Shown here: positions 32,718 to 43,025 of the stretch, piece by piece | Position numbering within the stretch: position 1 is the first letter of the stretch | How the letters are laid out: each line of letters opens with the position of its first letter | DNA from: Mayamaea pseudoterrestris | Lineage: Eukaryota > Bacillariophyta > Bacillariophyceae > Sellaphorales > Sellaphoraceae | Direction of reading: 5' to 3' | Assembly: GCA_027923505.1 (NCBI GenBank) | Contig: BROI01000039.1 | Coordinates: forward strand, 1-64,000 | Length of the DNA stretch: 64,000 bases | Notes under the pieces: generated by a model | What the model was told of the DNA's origin: nothing | Databases searched by the model: none | Seen by the model: only the letters and a program-made list of their open reading frames with translations | Program-made: the position numbers and the translations under genes

Positions 32718-35700
32718 TGTCCATTTGTTGAATTTGCGGAGTCTCTGGGCATAGTGATGAGGTCCACACCAAAATTGACAAGTCTATGAGTCTGATTCAA
32801 TGTAAACGTCCTTGAGGTGCACCGCTAGCAGGTCCAACAAGTTGTTGGATCAGCTGAGTATCACCATGGCACATTTGGTGGCGGATACTGGGGTGCTAAT
32901 GACCATCATAACAACAAACATGAATTGAAAGCAATTGGAGGGCTCAGCCGGAATTGCTGATGATCCCTGCCGCAAAAAAGGGTGCAGTGCTGGCACATTC
33001 AACCACTTGTTGAATGTGCGGAGTCTCTGGGCATAGTGATGGGTTCCACACCCAAACTGACAAGTCTACAAGTCTGATTCAATGTATACATCCATGTCTG
33101 TTGTATTATGGGGTCTGGGGTCTGTAGGCCATTTTGGAAGTCTGACTTGCCACTTGAGGTGCACCGCTAGCAGGTCCAACTAGTTGTTGGATCAGCTGAA
33201 TATCACCATGGCACATTTGGTGGCGGATACTGGGGTGCTAATGACCATCATAACAACAAACATGAATTGAAAGCATTTGGAGGGCTCAGCTGGAAATGCC
33301 GATGATCCCTGCCACCAAAAAGGATGCAGTGCTGGCACATTCAATCATTTGTTGAATGTGCGGAGTCTCTAGGCATAGTGATGGGTTCCACACCCAAACT
33401 GACAAGGCTACAAGTCTGATTCAATGTATTTGTCCATGTCTGCTATATTATGGAGTCTGGGGTCTGTAGGCCATTTTGGAAGTCTGACTTGCCACTTGAG
33501 GTGCACCGCTAGCAGGTCCAACAAGCTGTTGGATCAGCTGAGTATCACTATGGCGCATATGGTGGTGGATACTGAGGTGCTACTGACCAAAGTATGGCCC
33601 TTCATAACAACAAACATGAATTGAAAGCAATTGGAGGGTTCAGCCAGAATTTCTGATGATCCCTGCTGCCAAAAAGGGTGCAGTTCTGGCACATTCAACC
33701 ATTTGATGAAAGTGCGGAGTCTCTGGGCATAGTGATGGGTTCCACACCTAAATTGACAAGTCTACATGTCTGATTCAATGTTAAGATCCATGTCTGCTAT
33801 ATTATGGGGTCTGGGGTCTGTAGGCCATTTTGGAAGTCTGACTTGCCGCTTGAGGTGCACCGCTAGCAGGTCCAACAAGCTGTTGGATCAGCTGAGTATC
33901 ACCATGGAGCATATGGTGGTGGATACTGAGGTGCTAATGACCAATGTATGGCCCTTCATAACAACAAACATGAATTGAAAGCAATTGGAGGGTTCAGCCA
34001 GAATTTCTGATGATCCCTGCCGCCAAAAAGGGTGCAGTGCTGGCACATTCAACCATTTGTTGAATGTGCGGAGTCTCTGGGCATAGTGATGGGTTCCACA
34101 CCCAAACTGACAAGTCTACAAGTCTGATTCAATGTATTCCTCCATGTCTGCTATATTATGGGGTCTGGGGTCTAAAGGCCATCTTGGAAGTCTGACTTGC
34201 CACTTGAGGTGCACCGCTAGCAGGTCCAACAAGTTGTTGGATCAGCTGAGTATCACCATGGCGCATATGGTGGCAGATACTGAGGTGCTACTGACCAACG
34301 TATAGCCCATCAAAACAACAAACATGGATTGAAAGCAATCGGAGGGCTCAGCTGATAATGCTGATGATCCCTGCCACCAAAAAGGATGCAGTGTGGCACA
34401 TTCAACCATTTGCTGAAAGTGTGGAGTCTCTGGGCATAGTGATGGGTTCCACACCCAAACTGACAAGTCTACAAGTCTGATTCAATGTATACATCCATGT
34501 CTGTTGTATTATGGGGTCTGGGGTCTGTAGGCCATTTTGGAAGTCTGACTTGCCACTTGAGGTGCACCGCTAGCAGGTCCAACTAGTTGTTGGATCAGCT
34601 GAGTATCACCATGGCACATTTGGTGATGGATACCGGGGTGCTAATGACCAACGTATGGCCCATCAAAACAACAAACATGAATTGAAGGCAATTGGAGGGC
34701 TCAGCTGATATTGCTGATGATCCCTGCCACCAAAAAGAGTGCAGTGCTAGCACATTCAACCACTTGTTGAATGTGCGGAGTCTCTGGGCATTGTGATGGG
34801 TTCCACACCCAAACTGACAAGTGTACAAGTCTGATTCAAAGTTAACGTCTATGTCTGCTATATTATGGGGTCTGGGGTCTGTAGGCCATTTTGGAAGTCT
34901 GACTTGCCACTTGAGGTGCACCACTAGCAGGTCCAACTAGTTGTTGGATTAGCAGAGTATCACCATGGCATATTTGGTGGCGGATACTGGGGTGCTAATG
35001 ACCATCATAACAACAAACATGAATTGAAAGCAATTGGAGGGCTCAGCTGGAAATGCTGATGATCCCTGCCGCAAAAAAGGGTGCAGTGCTGGCACATTCA
35101 ACCATTTGTTGAATGTGCGGAGTCTCTGGGCATAGTGATGGGTTCCACACCCAAACTGACAAGTCTACAAGTCTGAATCAATGTATATGTCCATGTCTGT
35201 TGTATTATGGGGTCTGGGGTCTGTAGGCCATTTTGGAAGTCTGACTTTCCACTTGAGGTGCACTGCTAGCAGGTCCAACAAGTTGTTGGATCAGCCGAGT
35301 ATCACCATGGCACATTTAGTGGTGGATACTGAGGTGCTAATGGCCAGCGTATGGCCCATCAAAACAACAAACATGAATTGAAAGCAATTGGAGGGCTCAG
35401 CCAGAATAGCTGATGATCCCTGCCACCAAAAAGGGTGCAGTGCTGGCACATTCAACCATTTGTTGAATGTGCGGAGTCTCTGGGCATAGTGATGGGTTCC
35501 ACACCTAAATTGACAAGTCTACAAGTCTGATTCAATGTAAACGTCCATGTCTGCTATATTATGGGGTCTGGGGTCTGTAGGCCATTTTGGAAGTCTGACT
35601 TGCCACTTGAGGTGCATTGCTAGCAGGTCCAACAAGTTGTTGGATCAGCTGAGTATCACCATGGCACATTTAGTGGTGGATACCAGGGTGCTAATGACTA

Positions 35701-38700
35701 ATGTATGGCCCATCAAAACAACAAACATGGATTGAAAGCAATTGGAGGGCTCAGCTGATAATGCTGATGATCCCTGCCACCAAAAAGGGTGCAGTGCTGG
35801 CACATTCAACCATTTGTTGAATGTGCAGAGTCTCTGGGCATAGTGATGTGTTCCACACCTAAATTGACAAGTCTATGAGTCTGATTTAATTTAAACGTCC
35901 ATTGTTGCTATATTATGGGGTCTGGGGTCTGTAGGCCACTTTGGAAGTCTAACTTGCCACTTGAGGTGCACCACTAGCAGGTCCAACAAGTTGTTGGATC
36001 AGCTGAGTATCACCATGGCGCATATGGTGGTGGATACTGAGGTGCTAATGACCAATGTATGGCCCTTCATAACAACAAACATGAATTGAAAGCAATTGGA
36101 GGGCTCAGCTGGCAATGCTGATGATCCCTGCCGCAAAAAAGGGTGCAGTGCTGGCACATTCAACCACTTGTTGAATGTGCGGAGTCTCTGGGCATAGTGA
36201 TGGGTTCCACACCAAAATTGACAAGTCTACAAGACTGATTCAATGAAAACATCTATGTCTGCTATATTATGGGGTCTGGGGTCTGTAGACCATTTTGGAA
36301 GTCTGACTTGCCACTTGAGGTGCACCGCTTGCAGGTCCAACTAGTTGTTGGATCAGCTGAGTATCACCATGGCACATTTGGTGGTGGATACCAGGGTGCT
36401 AATGACCAACGTATGGCCCGTCAAAACAACAAACATGAATTGAAAGCAATTGAAGGGCTTAGCTGGCAATGCTGATGATCCCTGCCACCAAAAAGGATGC
36501 AGTGCTAGCACATTCAACCACTTGTTGAATGTGCGGAGTCTCTGGGCATAGTGATGGGTTCCACACCCAAACTGACAAGTCTACAAGTCTGATTCAAAGT
36601 AAACGTCTATGTCTGCTATATTATGGGGTCTGGTTTCTGTAGGCCATTTTGGAAGTCTGACTTGCCACTTGAGGTGCACCGCTAGCTCATAACAACAAAC
36701 ATGAATTGAAAGCAATTGGAGGGCTCAGCTGGAAATGCTGATGATCCCTGCCGCAAAAAAGGGTGCAGTGCTGGCACATTCAACCATTTGTTGAATGTGC
36801 GGAGTCTCTGGGCATAGTGATGGGTTCCACACCCAAACTGACAAGTCTACAAGTCTGAATCAATGTATATGTCCATGTCTGTTGTATTATGGGGTCTGGG
36901 GTCTGTAGGCCATTTTGGAAGTCTGACTTTCCACTTGAGGTGCACTGCTAGCAGGTCCAACAAGTTGTTGGATCAGCCGAGTATCACCATGGCACATTTA
37001 GTGGTGGATACTGAGGTGCTAATGGCCAGCGTATGGCCCATCAAAACAACAAACATGAATTGAAAGCAATTGGAGGGCTCAGCCAGAATAGCTGATGATC
37101 CCTGCCACCAAAAAGGGTGCAGTGCTGGCACATTCAACCATTTGTTGAATGTGCGGAGTCTCTGGGCATAGTGATGGGTTCCACACCTAAATTGACAAGT
37201 CTACAAGTCTGATTCAATGTAAACGTCCATGTCTGCTATATTATGGGGTCTGGGGTCTGTAGGCCATTTTGGAAGTCTGACTTGCCACTTGAGGTGCATT
37301 GCTAGCAGGTCCAACAAGTTGTTGGATCAGCTGAGTATCACCATGGCACATTTAGTGGTGGATACCAGGGTGCTAATGACTAATGTATGGCCCATCAAAA
37401 CAACAAACATGGATTGAAAGCAATTGGAGGGCTCAGCTGATAATGCTGATGATCCCTGCCACCAAAAAGGGTGCAGTGCTGGCACATTCAACCATTTGTT
37501 GAATGTGCAGAGTCTCTGGGCATAGTGATGTGTTCCACACCTAAATTGACAAGTCTATGAGTCTGATTTAATTTAAACGTCCATTGTTGCTATATTATGG
37601 GGTCTGGGGTCTGTAGGCCACTTTGGAAGTCTAACTTGCCACTTGAGGTGCACCACTAGCAGGTCCAACAAGTTGTTGGATCAGCTGAGTATCACCATGG
37701 CGCATATGGTGGTGGATACTGAGGTGCTAATGACCAATGTATGGCCCTTCATAACAACAAACATGAATTGAAAGCAATTGGAGGGCTCAGCTGGCAATGC
37801 TGATGATCCCTGCCGCAAAAAAGGGTGCAGTGCTGGCACATTCAACCACTTGTTGAATGTGCGGAGTCTCTGGGCATAGTGATGGGTTCCACACCAAAAT
37901 TGACAAGTCTACAAGACTGATTCAATGAAAACATCTATGTCTGCTATATTATGGGGTCTGGGGTCTGTAGACCATTTTGGAAGTCTGACTTGCCACTTGA
38001 GGTGCACCGCTTGCAGGTCCAACTAGTTGTTGGATCAGCTGAGTATCACCATGGCACATTTGGTGGTGGATACCAGGGTGCTAATGACCAACGTATGGCC
38101 CGTCAAAACAACAAACATGAATTGAAAGCAATTGAAGGGCTTAGCTGGCAATGCTGATGATCCCTGCCACCAAAAAGGATGCAGTGCTAGCACATTCAAC
38201 CACTTGTTGAATGTGCGGAGTCTCTGGGCATAGTGATGGGTTCCACACCCAAACTGACAAGTCTACAAGTCTGATTCAAAGTAAACGTCTATGTCTGCTA
38301 TATTATGGGGTCTGGTTTCTGTAGGCCATTTTGGAAGTCTGACTTGCCACTTGAGGTGCACCGCTAGCAGGTCCAACTAGTTGTTGGATTAGCAGAGTAT
38401 CACCATGGCATATTTGGTGGCGGATACTGGGGTGCTAATGACCATCATAACAACAAACATGAATTGAAAGCAATTGGAGGGCTTACCTGGCAATGGTGAT
38501 TATCACTGCCACCAAAAAAGGTGCAGTGCTGGCACATTCAACCATTTGATGAATGTGTGGAGTCTCTGGGCATAGTGATGGGTTCCACACCCAAACTGAC
38601 AAGTCTACAAGTCTGATTCAATGTATACGTCCATGTCTGCTGTATTATGGGGTCTGTAGGTCATTTTGGAAGTCTGACTTGCCACTTGAGGTGCACCACT

Positions 38701-38704
38701 AGCC
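32718..38704. repeat. Satellite C, about 354-bp tandem repeat
   Basis: About 17 copies of a 340-359 bp unit; full units are 354 bp and shorter ones lack about 13 bp (acgtatggcccat). The landmark ggagtctctgggcatagtga recurs throughout. Each unit contains an inverted repeat with 11-bp arms (GCACATTCAAC and GTTGAATGTGC around a five-base loop), and about half the units keep the 17-bp dyad TCCAACAAGTTGTTGGA; others have TCCAACTAG or CAAGCTG variants. Short frames of 62-70 aa (MSAILWGLGSVGHFGSL...) recur in most units, but they are repeat by-products with no independent support as genes. Confidence 0.95.
35005..38368. repeat. 1682-bp tandem segmental duplication inside satellite C
   Basis: 35005-36686 is repeated directly as 36687-38368; all landmarks shift by exactly 1682 bp and I saw no difference by eye. 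Each copy holds four full units and a truncated one, and the internal junction (gctagc followed by tcataacaac at 36686/36687) skips part of a unit. This points to a recent unequal exchange or, less likely, an assembly duplicate. Confidence 0.9.
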
Positions 38705-39365
38705 CATCTAGTCTCCAAGTGCTGCCACAGGGGCTGCCCAAATTTCATATCCCCAGGCTCGTCAACAGTAGCAGGCTGCCATTCTCCACTCCAATGGCCA
38801 AAGAGGTATAAATTGATAGCTAATAGATATTGTTACATCATGTTGAAAGTGCAATGCATTCATCACTAGCCCATCTAGTCCAAGTATGCCATAGGGACTG
38901 CCTAAATTTCGCGGCTCCTTGCTTGTCTACAGTAGCTGGCTGCCATAACCCACTCCAACGGCCTGAGAGGTATATAATGATAGCTGGCAGTTGAGAAGCA
39001 TTGTTTCATGATGTCGAAAGTGCAATGCATTCATGGCTGGCCCATCAATTATCTAAGTTCTGCCACAGGGACTGCCCAAATTTTGCGGCTAAGGCTTGTC
39101 CACAGTAGCAGGCTGCCATACACCACTCCAATGGCCAGAGAGGTATAAAATGACAGATGGAGTTGATAGGCATTGTTTCATGATGTCGAAAGTGCAATGC
39201 ATTTCATTGCTAGCCCATCTAGTCTCCATGTTCTGCCACCGGACTGCCCAAATTCTGTGGCTCCTGGCTTGTCCACAGTAGCTGGCTGCCATAACCCACT
39301 CGAGCAGACAGAGGTATTTATTGGTAGCTGGCAGTTGACAGGCATTTTTTTCTACAAGATAAGTT
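38701..39365. repeat. Satellite D, about 170-bp tandem repeat
   Basis: About four diverged copies. agcccatctagtc-like landmarks fall at 38701, 38868, 39039 and 39212, giving spacings of 167-173 bp. Copies share gctgccatAacccactccaa, gaggtataaa (TATA-like) and gtgcaatgcattcat. No similarity to satellites A-C was noticed. Confidence 0.85.
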
Positions 39366-39680
39366 GACTGGCTGGTGCCTCAGTGAACTGCAATGTGATT
39401 GATGATAACCTGTCACCAGTCTGAGCTAGCAGCTTCCATGCCTTTTGAATGTCCATGCCTTGTGCCATGTGCATGCCCAAACAAGCCAGAATGGTGCTAA
39501 CATCCTTATTTAAGGTGCGCTACAAGAAATGTTCACTGGCTGGTGTCTCCGTGGACTGCAATGTGGATGGTGATAACTTGTCACCAGTCGCAGCCAGCTG
39601 CTGCCAAGCCTTTCAACTGCCCATACCTCTAGCCATGTGTATGCCCAAATCAAGCCAGAATGGTGCCAAGGTTGAAACTC
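39366..39680. repeat. Two decayed monomers of satellite A
   Basis: Two copies of the satellite A monomer, clearly related but much diverged: gctggtgtctccgtggactgcaatgtggatggtgataacttgtcaccagtc aligns with the array consensus, including most of the 17-bp dyad, and agccagaatggtgccaa matches its accagaatggtgcc part. They lie 28 kb from the main array and end satellite block C-D. From 39681 to 40024 there is unique sequence with no gene seen; gccggtag-type fragments occur near 39829 and 39966. Confidence 0.8.
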
Positions 39681-40024
39681 CTACATCTGGTTTAAATGGT
39701 TCAGCATGTTGCAACATATTTCTTGTTATATGCAGATTATAATGCTTATGTCTGGAAGCTTTGTGAGTCCATTAATGCAGCTACAGTATTGACAGACAAG
39801 GCTTAGAATAATGCCAAAACTACACTGCCGGTAGTTTAAACAAGATACCCCCCGGGGTGATCTGAGTCACTCAACTGTGGGTCTATTTGGATCGCTGCGC
39901 TAAATGTGTGAGAGTCCTTCGGAGATAGCAGTATAATAATAAACGTTTCGTTAATAGTTACACTGCCGGTGTTCTGGATACTCCAACAACAACAATCCAA
40001 AACAAGCGACGGAAAGTCATGGAT

Positions 40025-41821
40025 TTAGACCTCAATTCGTTCTCCCAATGAAACGCCAGGAAAGTCTCCAATGGATAGCGGTTCAATTCCAAAGATTTTG
40101 CAAAAGAATACATATTCACTGAGTAGAGCGTGCCTGATATTTGCTGCTTTGCGAAACCCATGCTGCTCTCCTTTGTACATGACTAGCGCTGTCGTGAGAC
40201 CCTTAGCGCCAAGGACTTCAAACATTGTTTCCGCCTGATTCGGTGGTACCACACAATCTTCGTCTCCCTGGAGCAAGATAACTGGGCAATCAAAATTCTC
40301 TGTGTGCTTGATGGGGCAGCGCTCATCGTATAATGGACCGGGATAAGGCTCAATCAAACCATCCAGATAGCGACTTTCAAATTTGTGAGTCTCCTCTGCA
40401 AGCGCCGACAAGTCCCCAACACCATAAAGTGACGCTCCTGCTTTAAAGACGTTCTTAAAAGCCAAGGCCGCTAAGGTAGTGTAGCCTCCAGCACTCCCAC
40501 CGTCGATGCATAGCCATTCGCGCTTCACCAAGGCTTCGTCGGCACAGTATGTAGCGCCGCTGCAAACGTCAGCGACATCGACCACGCCCCATTGGCCCTT
40601 GAGACTTTGCATGTACTCCTTGCCGTACCCTGTGCTGCCACCGTAGTCGACGTCGAGAACAGCAAAACCGCGAGAGGTCCAAAACTGAATGTTCAGCTTG
40701 AAGGTAGTTGAAGTGCAGGATGTTGGCCCACCATGCGCTTTGACCAAAAGAGGAGGCTTAAATGTATCAGGCAGCGACGGCGACATATTATTGGGAGGAT
40801 AGTAATATCCATAGGCATAGCCGACGCCTTCCGTTGAGGGAAACTTCATCAGCTTTGGTTCCGAAAAAAAGGACTGAAGTTCAGACAGATTGTCGACTCG
40901 CAGGGTCGAATAAACTTCCACTGGCGTACAAGAAGGATCCTCGGGTCGCTCCCAGTACCAAACTCCAACTGGATTCTTTGTTGATCCGCCCAGAAAGTAG
41001 ACACTTTCTCCACAAGCTGTCAGATGCGAAATGGATGGCACTGGCATTTCAACCTCTCGCACGACGTGTTTGCTCAATAAATTAATCAATACGACCTTTG
41101 CAGCACCCGTTGTTTTGTTTGAATACTTGGCGACAAGCGTTCCATTCTGTAAAATGGCAAAACACTTGATCCCAAGAATCCATCCACAAGACGCGTCGGT
41201 AAAATCTGCATTTTTGGGAAGCAAAGCCCTCGTCTCGGTTGTATCAAAATCATCTTCCTGTAGATTATACCATCCACTGACGTTGCTCAAAAAGTAGAGC
41301 TTGGACTTGTACCACTGGGGTGCGTAGACGCTGACACCCGGGCCGCCATGGACAAGTCTTGGCTCGCCGATGGGCAGCAACTGCTCGCCGTGCGTGTCGT
41401 CCAAATCCAATACGTACAGGAAGGTTTCGTCCCACGGCATGTTTGGATGATCCCAAGCGACATAGGCCAATTTGTTGCTTGTATACGTCGGATACGAGTA
41501 AAAGTCGTGTCCACTTGCGAGAGAAACAATCTTGGCAGATCCGTCGAGCGAAATGGTGACAATTGAATTTCGAACTTGCGAAGGACTGGGATTCGTATGA
41601 TCTTCCATGATTGCTAGCAATAAAGGTGACTTGCCAGGTCGCTCAATGACGGAGAAGTCGGCAAAGCGACATGGAGAAGTGTCTCCAAGCTTCGGAAAGA
41701 CTTGAAGAAGCTTCCAAAAGACGGCGTTGCTGACGAAATCGGTATAGATTATTCCTCCATCATGGACGCAGTAGGCGCCTCCTCCATACTCATGCACCGA
41801 AGATCTTACATAATTGGTTAC
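40025..41821 (-). CDS. S9 family prolyl oligopeptidase-like peptidase; 5' exon(s) unresolved
   Basis: The 3' exon encodes about 598 aa: most of a beta-propeller (starting VHEYGGGAY, a family hallmark) and the alpha/beta-hydrolase domain. Catalytic residues are visible: Ser in GGSAGG (about residue 434 from 41797), Asp in GDEDCVVPP (about 515) and His in GEQHGF (about 546). GGSTGYGKEYM and GQWGVVDVADV are typical of the acylaminoacyl-peptidase/S9C group. The exon can be extended to 41821 (VTNYVRSS before VHEYGGG) at an acceptor TTGCCGTAG. A matching donor GTAAG at 42115-42111 follows ATVAMPARQ. The N-terminal propeller blade is probably encoded up to about 42340 (FWTEFDPTEG), but its frames do not join simply, so the 5' end may contain another intron or a frameshift. 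Confidence 0.85.
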   Translation of the reverse strand, partial: VTNYVRSSVHEYGGGAYCVHDGGIIYTDFVSNAVFWKLLQVFPKLGDTSPCRFADFSVIERPGKSPLLLAIMEDHTNPSPSQVRNSIVTISLDGSAKIVSLASGHDFYSYPTYTSNKLAYVAWDHPNMPWDETFLYVLDLDDTHGEQLLPIGEPRLVHGGPGVSVYAPQWYKSKLYFLSNVSGWYNLQEDDFDTTETRALLPKNADFTDASCGWILGIKCFAILQNGTLVAKYSNKTTGAAKVVLINLLSKHVVREVEMPVPSISHLTACGESVYFLGGSTKNPVGVWYWERPEDPSCTPVEVYSTLRVDNLSELQSFFSEPKLMKFPSTEGVGYAYGYYYPPNNMSPSLPDTFKPPLLVKAHGGPTSCTSTTFKLNIQFWTSRGFAVLDVDYGGSTGYGKEYMQSLKGQWGVVDVADVCSGATYCADEALVKREWLCIDGGSAGGYTTLAALAFKNVFKAGASLYGVGDLSALAEETHKFESRYLDGLIEPYPGPLYDERCPIKHTENFDCPVILLQGDEDCVVPPNQAETMFEVLGAKGLTTALVMYKGEQHGFRKAANIRHALLSEYVFFCKIFGIEPLSIGDFPGVSLGERIEV

Positions 41822-43025
41822 CTACGGCAAGTTGCGGGGGGCAAACTTGTATGCTTGGCATAAGCTTTAACTAGCAGACCAACAAGAATATGTGCATATC
41901 TGTTATTCCAACCTTCAAAAATGATTCTGTATTCTGTGGACTTACAGTTAGCCAGTAATAGACGTTGCATTGCCAGCAACTTTTGGACAATAGTGTGTTC
42001 CAAAGCAAGGCATTAAAGGTAAAGCATATATACAGTGTGACCATCCATCCTTTCTACCAGCATAGTATCTAAATGTTCTTTCATTGCATGATAGTACAGC
42101 ACAAGCACGTCTTACCTGCCTGGCTGGCATGGCTACAGTAGCTAAAACTACATGCCAGAGGCCATCGCTGTGCACGAAGGATTAGTCGCATCGGTTCTCC
42201 AAATTGCGCAAGGTCATCCTTCTGTGGGATCAAACTCGGTCCAGAATGACGATACAGAGAATCTGAGCATACCATCATCTACGTTAATCAACGAAGAATG
42301 CAATGGTGCAAAATCTCCACATACATCGGGGATTTGATCGTACAGGGACGATTCTTGTAAAATCACACAAATCACCTTGATAGAAACACTGCAACAACTT
42401 TGGCTACAACTGTAAAACCAGGATAGTACTCGTACATTATATCAAGTATATATATAATGGTCTAATGCGCTCGTTTCAGCCAAAAGCATGCATGTTAAGA
42501 TCGTCGCGTCGACGATTGAAGATTCGACCAATTTGCACCTCGTTCAATTGGAAGCGTCTCATTCACTCAATTTTAGTCCTGCGGCAAATATTCCAACGGA
42601 ATCATATTCCCTGCTTTCTTGTGGTTCTCATGACATCTTGCTGGTTGCAATGCAACGCCTCCTTGGTCCCGCAATTCGACCGTAAAAATGGCGATGCCAT
42701 GAAAATCGATCAAAAAACCCGGAGACCAAGGAACCGCGCTTTTTAGCATGGGATGCGGCACGACCCAGTTCAATCCAGTCCCGTGATCACCCGCTCGCGC
42801 GGGTTAGAGGAAGAGCGGGGGTTCCCCCCGCAATGATCGCGGTTCGCATGATCGAGCTGTCGCTTTGTATCGTAGCGGTTTCAAATTCCACGCCAGTCGG
42901 GTCAAAGCCGGAGCGACTCCTCTCGCCAATTCCGTCGAGCCGCAAAAACGACTCACAAAGTTGCAGTCAACGTGACGAAAGGAAACCAATAATAGGAGGC
43001 GAGCCGATTACGGTGCAAGCTTCTC
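41822..43025. other. Intergenic and 5' exon/intron region
   Basis: 41822-42115 is the likely last intron of the S9 peptidase gene, and 42116 to about 42340 its probable upstream coding part. A TATA-like run (tatatatataatgg) lies near 42447-42460. From 42460 to 43025 several short frames overlap on both strands; none is convincing. Two GC-rich hairpins are listed separately. Confidence 0.5.
42789..42831. other. Pair of GC-rich hairpins
   Basis: ACCCGC-TCGC-GCGGGT at 42789-42804 (6-bp stem, four-base loop) and GCGGGGG-TTC-CCCCCGC at 42815-42831 (7-bp stem, three-base loop), ten bases apart. They are unlike their surroundings in base composition. I looked for a tRNA fold around them and did not find one. 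Confidence 0.5.

Noticed and set aside
33424-38157. Recurring 62-70 aa frames of the MSAILWGLGSVGHFGSL type
   Set aside because: They lie in satellite C units, carry repeat variation rather than codon-like variation, and have no start context or domain.
42573-42989. Minus-strand frames (MNWVVPHPMLKS..., MVSFRHVDCNF...) and a possible tRNA
   Set aside because: The peptides matched nothing I know, and no acceptor stem, anticodon arm or clear internal promoter boxes could be paired around the GC hairpins.
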